NCBI GenBank assembly: GCA_965222425.1
Contig: CBDCTW010000024.1
Coordinates: 248,001-312,000 of the forward strand
Origin: CBDCNP01 sp965222425
GTDB lineage: Bacteria; Acidobacteriota; Vicinamibacteria; Marinacidobacterales; DATDRI01
DNA length: 64,000 nt
Direction of reading: 5' to 3'
The notes beneath the pieces are model-generated. The model was given only the letters and a program-made list of their open reading frames with translations, did no database searches and was not told where the DNA came from. Shown here in pieces: positions 9,239 through 18,358 of this stretch (positions are counted from its first letter, which is position 1; every line of letters begins with the position of its first letter). The translations under genes were made by a program, and so were the position numbers.

Positions 9239-9715
9239 CTACTCGTTGAGGCGACTGGCAGCGAGCTCCACCGCCTGAAGGATCTGAATGTAGCCCGTGC
9301 ACCGGCAGAGGTTCCCGGCCAGTGCTTCTTGAATGTCGGGACAGGTGGGGCTTGGATTCTTATCCAGAAGCGACTTCGCCGCAAGAAGGATCCCCGGAGT
9401 ACAGTAACCACACTGGGCTGCGCCGACTTCGGCGAAAGCGACTTGGAGCGGATGGTGAGTACCTTGTTCGGTCATGCCTTCCACCGTCACGATCTCGCGA
9501 CCCTCAAGCTCGATCGGCAGTGTCAGACACGAAAGGACCGGCTCCCCATCTACGAGCACAGTGCACGTTCCGCATTCACCCAGCTCGCATCCGTGTTTGG
9601 TACCCGTGAGCCGTAACTCTTCTCGCAAGACCTCGAGGAGCGTCTTGTGGACGGGCGCTGCCACCTCGACCGACTCGCCGTTGACACGCAGATGGAGCAA
9701 CACCTTTTCTGACAT
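9239..9715 (-). CDS. [2Fe-2S] subunit of the molybdenum hydroxylase (HcrC-like)
   Basis: Small 158-residue iron-sulfur subunit that passes electrons between the molybdenum site and FAD. The plant-ferredoxin-like N-terminal cluster is seen as GCELGECGTCTVLVDG plus a later Cys (VLSC). The second cluster of the C-terminal helical domain appears as QCGYCTPG and NLCRCTGY. The length is typical. It is the first gene of the three-gene minus-strand operon with the Mo and FAD subunits. The promoter should lie in 9716-9850, where I see no clear consensus. Confidence 0.95.
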   Translation of the reverse strand: MSEKVLLHLRVNGESVEVAAPVHKTLLEVLREELRLTGTKHGCELGECGTCTVLVDGEPVLSCLTLPIELEGREIVTVEGMTEQGTHHPLQVAFAEVGAAQCGYCTPGILLAAKSLLDKNPSPTCPDIQEALAGNLCRCTGYIQILQAVELAASRLNE

Positions 9716-10012
9716 CGATTTACTCTACCATCTCTAACTGAACTAGCTTGCCAGGTGAGCGGAACAATAGGGGCACGACGTCGCGGCGTGCCTGGAACGC
9801 CCAGGCTCCCGAACCTATCTGTCTCTTAGCTGGCCCGCCAGCAATCGAACTTCACACCCAGCTCATGTTACAGCGATTGAGGAAGCGGGGCCATCCGGGC
9901 GAGGATCGTCCTGGGAACCTAGTCGTCAGAATCGGTCGGCAAATCGCAGAAGCCCTTGAGATCTTCGAATAAATCGGACCGATGAAACCCAACGCGTCTC
10001 CATCAGGTGTAG
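9716..10012. other. Intergenic region between hydroxylase operon and radical-SAM pseudogene
   Basis: No gene is recognised. A dyad GGCACG/CGTGCC (9772-9777 and 9787-9792) is present without a T tract. The region is upstream of the minus-strand hydroxylase operon. Confidence 0.4.
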
Positions 10013-11311
10013 CCGGCGTCCCGATGTTCGGGTAGGAAGAAGCTAGAAAGAGCGCATCGACTCTCAGAAGGGCCTCGCGGGTGAGCACGGCTCGATCCCC
10101 TTCCCAATGAAGGTAACCCTTCCGTTCCAGTTGATCGAAGGCAGGCTGAAACTCGTTCTTCACGTCGCGTTGAAACTTCTCTCGGAAGTAGCCGAGGTCT
10201 AAGCTTCCCAACTTCATCTGCAGAACAAGCTCCCGTATCAGCCGTTCGGTCTCACCGATTGGCAACGCTCTCTTGAGAGGTAAACTCCCTCCTCCCACTG
10301 CCGTAACGTAATCCTCGAGCCGGTCCAGGTTCTGAAAATAAACGCCTCCCACATAAGAAAAAGACGAGACACCGCCCCCCACCATGTCCGCGCTGTGCTA
10401 GGCTATCGCGGTAGCTGAACTTACCCGGCTTCGAACCTTTCGTAACTGTGTACCCGCTTGAGACTCTGTAGCCTGCTCTCTCCAGCTCGGCAAAAGCCTT
10501 ACCAACCCAGGCGCGTTTTTGCTCCCAGCCGGCCATCGCGACCGGTTGTCCCTCAACCCGGGTTTCCTGAGAGTAAAGGGTGTCGTAAGGAAGCTCCATT
10601 TGGTAGATGGTGACACTGTCGGGAGAAAGTTCGATGGTCTTGCGGACGCAAACCTCCCAGTTCTTCTCCGTCTCCCCGACCATCCCCGCAATGAGGTCGA
10701 TATTAACGTTGGGGAAATCCGCTTCCTCGATCCATTCGTAGGCTTGATAGGTCTCTTTGCTTTCGTGAGCACGGCCGTTCTCTCGCAAAATGGCATCGTC
10801 GAAGTTCTCGACGCCCAGGCTCATACGCGTCACGCCGATTTTCTTGAGAGCCTGGACCTTGCTGCGGTTCAACGTCCCCGGCTCGCATTCCAAACTGACC
10901 TCTTCAGCACCGTCCCAATTCACGGACCCGCGGAGCCTTTCGACGAGGGAGTCAAGCTGCCGGGTGTTCAGGAAGGAAGGCGTCTCGCCGCCGCAGCGGG
11001 CGTTGGGAGAACGCAGCGTAGCGACGGTAGAGAGCCACCTCTGCGACAAGAGCGTTCACGTAGTTTTCTACATCGCGGCTATTCTTTTCGGTGTAGACCC
11101 GGAAATAGCAAAACTTACACCGCTTGCGGCAAAAGGGAATGTGAAGGTAGAGCCTTAGAGGGACCGTTGGAAGGGGAGCGTGCGCTAAGGCTCCTTCTAC
11201 GGCGGGGAGATGTTCTTGGGACCAGAAGGAGAAGGGGGGGTAGTTCGCCACGAAATAGCTCCCGACTTCAGTCTGCTGTTCATTATTGGAATCGGAAGTC
11301 TGGAGAGGCAC
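10013..11311 (-). pseudogene. HemW/coproporphyrinogen oxidase-like radical SAM protein, three frameshifts
   Basis: The pieces line up into one protein of about 430 residues. The start (11311 down to about 11010) has the radical-SAM cysteines in HIPFCRKRCKFCYF. The middle (to about 10395) has VNIDLIAGMVGE and the SAM-domain repeats. The next piece (to about 10055) has MVGGGVSSFSYVGG and the HemW C-terminal region. A third frame gives the normal tail FFLPEHRDAGYT, ending at 10013. The GGGTP motif, expected after strand 2, reads GGETP, and the residues before it are also degraded, so this is more than sequencing noise. Intact relatives are uncharacterised coproporphyrinogen-oxidase-like proteins; radical SAM chemistry or heme trafficking is only inferred. 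Confidence 0.85.
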
Positions 11312-11659
11312 TCCGAGAGAGCTCTCGGTGGCGCGCGAGTCCTAGAAGGCCATTCCGGTCCTGTGCTCCGTGCGGTAAGGGGATCCTCTGCATCTTTTCC
11401 GCGAACGAGGTCGGAGCTAGCTCCTTTAACGCCTTCCTCGAGTCAATTACGCCTATTCTAGCACGCTGGGTGTCCGTCCCATGAACTCCCGATGGCTCGC
11501 GCCGGACGGTTGTCAAGGCAACAAGCAAGAGGACTACCGCGCGCCTGGAACCAGTTCCCACGGAACTTCTTCGTGTTTCCGACAAGGGTTGCGTGAATGC
11601 AGACTCTTGCTAGTCCCTCGTGGCACTTCGACTTGACATCGAAACACCTCCAGGACTAA
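11312..11659. other. Divergent intergenic region, 348 bases
   Basis: It lies between the minus-strand radical-SAM pseudogene and the plus-strand OsmC-like gene. A minus frame of 100 codons crosses it (11283-11585), but its composition does not look coding. No promoter or repeat is convincing. Confidence 0.35.
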
Positions 11660-12901
11660 ATGGAAACGAAAGAGCAACGCTCCACGAGGTGCGCGCAGAT
11701 GCCATCGATCGAGGGTTCCGGTTTTCCGCTGGTTTTCAAGATAGCGGAAGGGGCCGCTCCCGCAGCAGGCGAAACCCGGCCGGCCGAGAACACTGTCGTC
11801 ATTACGACCGAAGTGCGCTCGCTCGAAGGTATGCAAAAGGAGGCCGTCGTCACCTGCGAGCCGGAAGGCACCGCATGGCGCCTCGTTTCCGATGAAGGTC
11901 CTTATCTCAACGGGAAAGACATGGCGCTCTTTCCCCTCGCGTTTTTCACCGCTGGGATGCAGTTCTCATTTTTGAGCCAGTTCCTCCAGGGGGCACGTGC
12001 GCAGGGCGTCACCCTCGAAGAGGTGTCGCTGGCCCAAGACAACTTTTATTCGATGGAAAGCTCGTTCCTACGAGGGGACGCCACCGGCGGCGCCAAGCCC
12101 CCGGTGCTCCGTCTGAAAGTTAAGTCCAGCGCACCCGCTTCGAGAATCGCGGAGCTATCGCGGATGGCGGAGGCTAGCTCACCGGCCCAGAGTCTTATGC
12201 GGAGCATGATGCAAAACACGTTCTCCCTGAGGCTGAACGGCCGACCGGTCCCCGTCAGCGACCTCGAGTCCTCGCCGTATCCCAACGAGCAAGATCCGGC
12301 TACTCACTTCGAGGGCATCCTGCCGGGCTTACAGAACTTTCTTCCCGACATTATCAAGCGGGTAAAAAAGGCCGAGAAAAGGACCGGAGTCGAAGGCGGC
12401 GCCGGCAGCAGCTTGCAAGCAGAGCAGCAACGGACTCTCCATGTTCACGGCGACGCGCGCTGGCTCGGAGACGTGTTGATGGAGAGCGTCGTTCACCTCT
12501 ACCGGCCCATCGGTAGCAGTTTCCGCTTCGTTTGTGACGAGACCGAGCCTCAGGGAGGCAAGGCGAGCGCCCCTCCGCCCCTCGCGTATCTCAGCGCCGG
12601 GATCGGCTTTTGCTACATGACGCAACTCGGGCGCTTCGCGCATATCAAAAAACAAACCCTCGACTCTTATCGCATCGTTCAAAAGAGCGTTTTTCAATTC
12701 AGTGGAGACTCGCGGGACGGAAGCCGAGATGCCGCCATTGCACCCGTCGATACGCAGGTGTTCCTCGATGCCCGATTCGCAAAAGATGACGACGGCCCGA
12801 AACTCGTCAGCATAAGACAGCAGACTTGTTTTCTCCATGCCGCCATGCGCGGAGAGCACCCGGGTAGAATCTCGGTCGAGCTGAACGGGAAGGAGCTGTA
12901 G
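11660..12901 (+). CDS. Tandem OsmC-like protein, second copy with both cysteines
   Basis: A 413-residue protein built from two OsmC-fold halves. Half one (about 40-225) has the DEGPYLNGKDMALFPLAFFT strand/helix and the RMAEASSPAQSLMR helix, but serine or other residues at the cysteine positions. Half two (about 258-413) has PPLAYLSAGIGFCYMTQLGR and a later SIRQQTCFLHAAM. C318 and C390 sit where the peroxidatic and resolving cysteines of OsmC/Ohr proteins are found. OsmC/Ohr proteins reduce organic hydroperoxides as homodimers; here the dimer could be one chain with a single redox site. An AGGA ribosome-binding site precedes the ATG. No signal peptide. The OsmC call is an inference from pattern, fairly secure for half two. 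Confidence 0.72.
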   Translation: METKEQRSTRCAQMPSIEGSGFPLVFKIAEGAAPAAGETRPAENTVVITTEVRSLEGMQKEAVVTCEPEGTAWRLVSDEGPYLNGKDMALFPLAFFTAGMQFSFLSQFLQGARAQGVTLEEVSLAQDNFYSMESSFLRGDATGGAKPPVLRLKVKSSAPASRIAELSRMAEASSPAQSLMRSMMQNTFSLRLNGRPVPVSDLESSPYPNEQDPATHFEGILPGLQNFLPDIIKRVKKAEKRTGVEGGAGSSLQAEQQRTLHVHGDARWLGDVLMESVVHLYRPIGSSFRFVCDETEPQGGKASAPPPLAYLSAGIGFCYMTQLGRFAHIKKQTLDSYRIVQKSVFQFSGDSRDGSRDAAIAPVDTQVFLDARFAKDDDGPKLVSIRQQTCFLHAAMRGEHPGRISVELNGKEL

Positions 12902-13095
12902 CCAAAACATTTTCAGTCACCGACTCGGCCCTCGACCTACGACTCTTCTACTTCTTTTGATGCTTTAGATCCACATAGGCCTCGACTACCGGTCCGCCTA
13001 CAACCGGTGTTCGACCATTCAAGTCCCAGTTCTTCGCGTTTAGGCGACGCTTCTTCTATAATGATCGCTATCTTGACTATAATCTCTGCTCGAAC

Positions 13096-13299
13096 ATGGA
13101 AAAGAGGATTCTGTTCATCGGCTATTGCTGGGGAGCGGCAGGATCGACATGGTTGTCCCGTCTCCTGAACAGCCATCCCGATGTTCTGTGCCTTCATGCG
13201 CCTCAACTACCCCGTTTCGATGCCCACGACTTCGATGACCTTCGCTCCATCCTGATTTCGCATTCAACGACGGCCGCCTGGGACTGTACTACCCGATAG
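13096..13299 (+). pseudogene. Sulfotransferase N-terminal fragment
   Basis: A 67-codon frame starting MEKRILFIGYCWGAAGSTWL resembles the 5'-phosphosulfate-binding loop of PAPS-dependent sulfotransferases (GSTWLSRLLNSHPDVLCLHA). The family needs about 250-300 residues, so only the start remains. After about 13240 another frame reads FNDGRLGLYYPIVGFTHGVP and stops at about 13345, suggesting joined scraps of other coding sequence. The place beside sugar-transferase and wecG-type genes fits a former surface-polysaccharide decoration locus. Confidence 0.5.
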
Positions 13300-13355
13300 T
13301 AGGTTTTACTCATGGAGTGCCGGTGGGCTGGCACGACGGTCTTTAGGGCGCAGCG

Positions 13356-14064
13356 ATGAGTGAGAATCGCATGAAGGAGGCGACATCCCAACGGTTTTGG
13401 CAAGCCCCACCACGGATGAGTCCCATTTCCAGACAGGAGAGGGCTCTGGCCGCACAAGGCCAAGCGGCTCTTGGACGTGGTCGTCGCGTCCTTCCTGAGC
13501 GTCGCTTTCCTTCCGCTGTTTCCCCTGATCGCCGTTGCCATCAGAATCGAATCTCCGGGCCCCGCGTTTTTCCGCCAACCTCGCCGAGGAAGGGGCGGAC
13601 GTCATTTCACCCTCCTCAAGTTCCGCTCCATGAGGGCGGATGCTGCGGCGAAGCGCAGCGAGCACTCCGAGATCAATGAAGTTGACGAGCCCCTCTTCAA
13701 GATTCGAACCGACCCGCGTACGACTTCCGTCGGGCGAGTGCTGCGGCGGTTCAGTCTCGACGAGATCCCCCAGCTGGTGAATGTCCTGCGGGGAGAGATG
13801 AGCTTGGTTGGACCTCGGCCTCTGCCCATCGATGATGTCGAGCCCTTTTGGGACCACCAGAAGAGCTCACAATGGCTCAAAGACCGTGAAACTGTCAGGC
13901 CGGGAATCACCGGACTGTGGCAGGTGGGCGGACGGTCAGAGCTTCCTTACGACGAAATGCGACAGCAAGATCGTTACTACATTGAGAACTGGTCCTTGCT
14001 GCTGGATTTTCAGATTCTGTTGAGGACGATTCCGGCAGTGCTGTTGAGGAAAGGAGCCTACTGA
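13356..14064 (+). CDS. Undecaprenyl-phosphate sugar phosphotransferase (bacterial sugar transferase), probable frameshift at N-terminus
   Basis: Catalytic part (13471-14064, 197 residues if started at TTG 13471): one transmembrane helix (DVVVASFLSVAFLPLFPLIA), then the family motifs FTLLKFRSMRADA, RTTSVGRVLRRFSLDEIPQL, NVLRGEMSLVGPRPL and RPGITGLWQVGGRS. Such enzymes move a sugar-1-phosphate from a UDP-sugar to undecaprenyl phosphate at the inner membrane, starting glycan synthesis. The normal N-terminus probably begins at ATG 13356 (MSENRMKEATSQRF) in another frame; the switch lies near 13440-13460. Whether the TTG start gives a working enzyme is unclear. The neighbour is the broken wecG-like gene, the usual partner for the next sugar. 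Confidence 0.85.
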
Positions 14065-14101
14065 TCGGGACTGTCCTGCCGGAGAGTCTCGTGGTCCTCA
14101 A

Positions 14102-14866
14102 ATGACCCGGGTGAACATACTCGGCGTCGGCGTAAGCGCCATCGCGATGCCGGACGCGCTCGAGATCATTGAATCGTAGGTTACTCGGCGCGAGCGTCAT
14201 TTTGTATGTGTCGCGAATGTTCACGGAATCATGGAGAGCCAGCGTGACGAAGATCTCCGCCGAATCTTCGACTCCGCCGGGCTCGTAGCCCCAGATGGAA
14301 TGCCCCTGGTATGGCTTAGTCGCTGCTGGGGGTATCCTCACGTAAGGAGAGTTTACGGTCCGGACCTGATACTCTCGATATGCGAGAGGTCGCTTTCAAA
14401 GCACTACCGACACTTTCTCTATGGTGGTGACGAAGGCGTGGTGCAGAGACTTCGTGCGAGGCTCGAACAGCTCTTCCCAGCCCTACGCATCGTTGGCATT
14501 CACGCACCACGGTTTCGAAGCCTCACGCCAGAGGAAGACGAAAAGGTAGTTCGTGAGATCAACGAGACGAAACCAGATATCGTCTGGGTTGGCCTGAGCA
14601 CTCCCAAGCAAGAGCATTGGACGGCTGCCCATGTCAATCGGTTGAACGCTTCCGTCCTCATTGGAGTGGGAGCAGCATTCGATTTCCATGCAGGCACAAA
14701 AAGACAGGCACCGGTCTGGATGCGCAACGCCGGACTCGAATGGTTCTTCCGATTGCTCAGCGAGCCTCGCCGTTTGTGGCGACGATACCTTCTGAACAAT
14801 CCGCGATTCGCGTTGTTAGTCCTACTGCAGGCACTTCGATTGAAACGATGCCCTCGACCCGGATGA
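14102..14866 (+). pseudogene. WecG/TagA/CpsF-family glycosyltransferase with in-frame amber codon
   Basis: Reading from ATG 14102 gives MTRVNILGVGVSAIAMPDAL, then TAG at 14177-14179 (codon 26), then VTRRERHFVCVANVHGIMES and the rest of an intact domain. Motifs include the GMPLVWLSR and VYGPDL regions, FLYGGDEGVVQRLR, and GLSTPKQEHW plus GVGAAFDFHAGTKRQAP. Relatives usually have Trp at codon 26, so the likely change is TGG to TAG. The downstream ATG at 14231 lacks the first strand of the fold. WecG/TagA enzymes add ManNAc-type or related sugars to an undecaprenyl-linked intermediate, fitting the upstream sugar transferase. Single-base sequencing error is possible. Confidence 0.85.
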
Positions 14867-15031
14867 AGGCCACGACCACTCGTTCCGTTGGCTGGCCTCG
14901 CGCTGGCAGCGATCACGACTGCTTGCAGAAGCGACGGGGAAGACAATGTCGTGCACGTTCAAGCCGACCGACGCGCCAATATCGACGCGCTCCAAACAAG
15001 ATGGCCACCAGAGTAGCTTCACCGTCGTCTT

Positions 15032-16339
15032 TCAACCTCGAGCTTGATTCTCCAATGACAGCAAACGCTTCACTTCGCCGACGAGAAAGATCGAGCCGGT
15101 AACAACCACTTCCCCTTTGTTTCCCGCTCTCCGGCGTGCGCTTGAGAGTGCTTGTGCCGGAGACTCGACCGCCTCGCAAGGAAAGCCGCGCCGGGCGGCA
15201 GCACTCGCCACGGTCTTCGGATCTTGGGCTCTCGGATTCGGAGGCTGGGTCACGATCAGGTGCTGCACTTGAGGCAGGAGAGCATCAAGCATCGCGGAGG
15301 ATCTCTTATCCTTCATCACGCCGTAGACCAGTACTCGATTGGGATGGGGATGGTCTTCGAGATAGCGACCCAACGCAGCGGCCGCCGAAGGGTTGTGTGC
15401 GGCATCGATGATGAGAGGGGGTGAACCTTCGATTCTCTCGAGGCGTCCTTCCCAAACGGTGGCAGCGACTCCTGCGGTTACCGCTTCCTTCGTAATCTCG
15501 AACCCCAGTTGGCTGGTGAGCTCCGCGAGCCTAACCGCGAGGGCAAGATTCTCGACTTGATGCGCACCGGCCAGTGGCAAGAACACTTCGGGATAGACGG
15601 CCCGTGGTGTTTCCAATCGTACCCATTGTCCTTCTTCGACTTCTTTTGTTCGCGAACGCACTTCTCCTTGCACCTCAAACAAGGGAGACCCTTGCCGCGC
15701 GGCCTCAGAACGGATAACGGCGAGCGACTCTTCATCCGCGACCGTCGTCACAACTGGCCGGCCCAGTTTGATCGTCGCCGCCTTCTCGGCGGCGATGGTG
15801 GCGAGAGATGTACCCAGAAAGCGCTCGTGATCGCAACCGATGTTGGTCACCGCCGTGACGTCGGCGGGGACAATGTTGGTGGCATCCCAGCGCCCTCCCA
15901 TTCCCACCTCGAGCACCGCGATTTCGACTGCCTTTAGACGAAAGAACTCGAGGGCGCAAGCCGTCGTCAGCTCGAAGAATGTTGGCTCGGTGAGGAGTTT
16001 CCGCTCCTGTCTCAACTGCACGGTGACGCGTCTCACTTTTTCGACGACGTCGGCAAGCTCAGCGGGGGCGATGAGCTCACCATTCGCCATCATTCGCTCC
16101 TCCAGGCGAACCAGGTGTGGTGAAGTGTAGCGGGCGGAACGATACCCGGCGGCCCGCAAAATGGACTCGACCACTGCGACCGTGGAGCCCTTGCCGTTGG
16201 TCCCGGCGACCAGAATCGAGCGCCACGATTTCTCGGGGTGCCCCAAGGCCTCGACGAGCCGGCCGATGTTCTCTAGCCCGAACTGGATACCCAGACGCTC
16301 GTGCCCGGTTAGATAGGCTACCGCCGCCGCGTAGTTCAT
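15032..16339 (-). CDS. folC: Bifunctional folylpolyglutamate/dihydrofolate synthase
   Basis: A 435-residue Mur-ligase-family enzyme that adds Glu to dihydropteroate and lengthens folate polyglutamate tails. Seen: the P-loop AGTNGKGSTVAVVESIL (about 45), SPHLVRLEERM, LEVGMGGRWDATN, TNIGCDHERFLG and the C-terminal-domain mark DAAHNPSAAAALGRYL. The start ATG 16339 lies 26 bases after the accD stop, so the two are cotranscribed, a common pair. The sequence is intact. It should be cytoplasmic and essential, and together with folK at 24.9 kb gives two folate steps in this window. Confidence 0.96.
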   Translation of the reverse strand: MNYAAAVAYLTGHERLGIQFGLENIGRLVEALGHPEKSWRSILVAGTNGKGSTVAVVESILRAAGYRSARYTSPHLVRLEERMMANGELIAPAELADVVEKVRRVTVQLRQERKLLTEPTFFELTTACALEFFRLKAVEIAVLEVGMGGRWDATNIVPADVTAVTNIGCDHERFLGTSLATIAAEKAATIKLGRPVVTTVADEESLAVIRSEAARQGSPLFEVQGEVRSRTKEVEEGQWVRLETPRAVYPEVFLPLAGAHQVENLALAVRLAELTSQLGFEITKEAVTAGVAATVWEGRLERIEGSPPLIIDAAHNPSAAAALGRYLEDHPHPNRVLVYGVMKDKRSSAMLDALLPQVQHLIVTQPPNPRAQDPKTVASAAARRGFPCEAVESPAQALSSARRRAGNKGEVVVTGSIFLVGEVKRLLSLENQARG

Positions 16340-16365
16340 ATTCGGGGCAACCCCGCTCAGTTTGT

Positions 16366-17256
16366 TCAGGGAAAATAGGGTTCCGATGGAGAGCTAGCCG
16401 ACTCCTCGGGAACGGAATCAGTGAAAAACTGCAGAATCTTGCCCAGACGCTCCTTCAACTGTTTGCGCTCGACGATGAGGTCCAGCATGCCGTGCTCCAT
16501 CAAATGCTCCGACTGCTGGGAGCCCGGGGGTACCGGCTGACGGATGGTTTGCTCGATGACGCGCGGGCCGGCAAAGCCGATGAGCGCCTTGGGCTCGGCG
16601 ATGTTCAAGTCACCGAGCATCGCGAAGCTCGCAGTGACGCCACCCGTCGTGGGGTCGGTAAGTATGGAGAAGTACGGAATCGCCGCATCGTCGAGGCGCG
16701 CGAGAGCGGCGCTTATCTTCGCCATCTGCATCAACGAAAGGGCGCCTTCCTGCATCCGCGCTCCTCCTGAGCGAGCAATGATGACCAGCGCGGTGCGTTC
16801 CTCGAGAGCCCTCTCGACGGCTCTCGTGATCTTCTCTCCGACCACGACGCCCATGCTTCCACCGATAAAGCCGTACTCCATCGCCGCGACGATAACGGGT
16901 ATGCCGTTGATCGTACCCTTGACTGTCATGATCGCGTCATCGAGTCCGGTCTGCTCCCTCCCAGTTTTCAGACGATCCTGGTAACGCTTGGTGTCTTTGA
17001 AACGAAGAGGGTTCGTGGAACGGATTCCGGAATCGAACTCTTCGTAAGATCCCCCGTCCAAGAGCATCGCCAGCCGTTCCGTAGCCGACAGGCCGAAATG
17101 GTAATTGCACTTGGGGCACACGTTGGAGTTGCGGACAATCTCCTTCTTGTAAAGGATTTCCGAGCATCCCTTGCACTTGCTCCACAATCCCTCCGGCATC
17201 CGGCTCTTTTTCTCCGCCGGCGCCAGGGGCGTTTTTTCTTTCTTGAACCAGATCAT
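16366..17256 (-). CDS. accD: Acetyl-CoA carboxylase carboxyltransferase subunit beta
   Basis: AccD pairs with AccA to transfer the carboxyl group from carboxybiotin to acetyl-CoA, making malonyl-CoA for fatty acid synthesis. The zinc ribbon has C28, C31, C47 and C50. The crotonase-fold carboxyltransferase part shows GMPVIVAAMEYGFIGGSMG-like strands, the ARSGGARMQEGALSLMQMAK oxyanion region and the TGGVTASFAMLGD stretch. Length 296 is normal. accA is not in the window. It follows the ABC permease by 40 bases and precedes folC by 26, all on the minus strand. Confidence 0.97.
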   Translation of the reverse strand: MIWFKKEKTPLAPAEKKSRMPEGLWSKCKGCSEILYKKEIVRNSNVCPKCNYHFGLSATERLAMLLDGGSYEEFDSGIRSTNPLRFKDTKRYQDRLKTGREQTGLDDAIMTVKGTINGIPVIVAAMEYGFIGGSMGVVVGEKITRAVERALEERTALVIIARSGGARMQEGALSLMQMAKISAALARLDDAAIPYFSILTDPTTGGVTASFAMLGDLNIAEPKALIGFAGPRVIEQTIRQPVPPGSQQSEHLMEHGMLDLIVERKQLKERLGKILQFFTDSVPEESASSPSEPYFP

Positions 17257-17296
17257 GGTAGAAGGTGGCGGATCCTAGCAAGTCTCATTGTCGTCG

Positions 17297-18358
17297 TCAA
17301 ACCCGCAGAGACTCCTCGGGATAGATGCCACGTAACTTGTGACGCAGCAAGATCCAAAGGAAGAAAGGACCTCCCGTCAGGGCGGTCACCACACCGACCG
17401 GAATCTCGGTAGGTGCCAGGATGGTGCGCGCTACCGTGTCACAAGCCACCACGATCGCGCCGCCGGCGAGCACCGCACAAGGCATCAGCACGCGGTGGTC
17501 CGGTCCCAAGACCAGCCGGAGCAAGTGAGGGACCATGAGTCCGACGAAAAGAACTGGTCCGGACAAAGAGATCGCCGAGCCGGTTGCCACCGAAGCGGCG
17601 GCAAACGCCAGTTTCCGGGACTGGTCCACGGGAACCCCCAAGCTTCGCGCCGTCTCGTCTCCCAAGGCCATGACGTTCAGTTGCCGCGACAACCCGATGA
17701 GAACAGCCAGACCAGCTATCACCAGCGGGGCGACGACTGCCAACCTGCGAAGCTCGACCAAATCCAGCCCTCCCATGACCCATCGAACCATTTGATAAGA
17801 CTGAGTGAAGTCCGCAGTGTACTGAATCAAGAGGATGAGCGAAGAAAAGAAAAAATGAAGCGTCACACCGGCCAGGAGCAACGTGCTTGGAGCGAGGTAG
17901 CCGCCTGTCTTCGCCAATAGATAAACCAACGAGGCGGCCGCCGCCGATCCCGCGAGTGCCGCAACTGTCTGAGCGGAGATCGGGCCAAAAGTGCCGTCCA
18001 AACCGAAGCGAATAGCGATTGCTGTTGCAACCGCCGCACCGCCCGAGATTCCAAGCGTGAACGGTGAGGCCAATGGATTCCGAAGCAAAGACTGGAACGC
18101 GAGTCCCGAAGCGGAGAGCGCCGCTCCCACCAGCGCCGCAAGTAGCGTTCTGGGAAGCCGCACCGAAAACAAGATGCTGGCGTCTGGATTGAGAGCGGCC
18201 GGGATCGAAAAGTCGAAAGCCCGAGAAAGATCGATCTGGGTCGACCCAATGAGTGGGGCACCAACGAGTGCGAGCAGCAGGAGGAGCGCCGATGCCCCGA
18301 CCGTCGAGGCGAATCGCTTGGCGGTAAGCAGCTGGATCTCGGACCCGTTCTTACTCAC
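17297..18358 (-). CDS. FecCD/BtuC-family ABC transporter permease
   Basis: 353 residues with about nine to ten hydrophobic helices. Family marks are RLPRTLLAALVGAALSASGL, the LRNPLASPFTLGISGGAA loop and the cytoplasmic coupling segment GDETARSLGVPVD. This is the permease of a type II importer for cobalamin, ferric siderophore or heme. Its start overlaps the stop of the ATPase gene by 8 bases. A binding-protein gene lies upstream. The BtuF-like features of the binding protein lean towards cobalamin, but no cobalamin riboswitch or outer-membrane receptor is seen to settle it. Confidence 0.93.
   Translation of the reverse strand: MSKNGSEIQLLTAKRFASTVGASALLLLLALVGAPLIGSTQIDLSRAFDFSIPAALNPDASILFSVRLPRTLLAALVGAALSASGLAFQSLLRNPLASPFTLGISGGAAVATAIAIRFGLDGTFGPISAQTVAALAGSAAAASLVYLLAKTGGYLAPSTLLLAGVTLHFFFSSLILLIQYTADFTQSYQMVRWVMGGLDLVELRRLAVVAPLVIAGLAVLIGLSRQLNVMALGDETARSLGVPVDQSRKLAFAAASVATGSAISLSGPVLFVGLMVPHLLRLVLGPDHRVLMPCAVLAGGAIVVACDTVARTILAPTEIPVGVVTALTGGPFFLWILLRHKLRGIYPEESLRV

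Noticed and set aside
11283..11585. Minus-strand 100-codon ORF as a gene
   Set aside because: Its composition is not protein-like, it has no ribosome-binding site and it overlaps the radical-SAM start.
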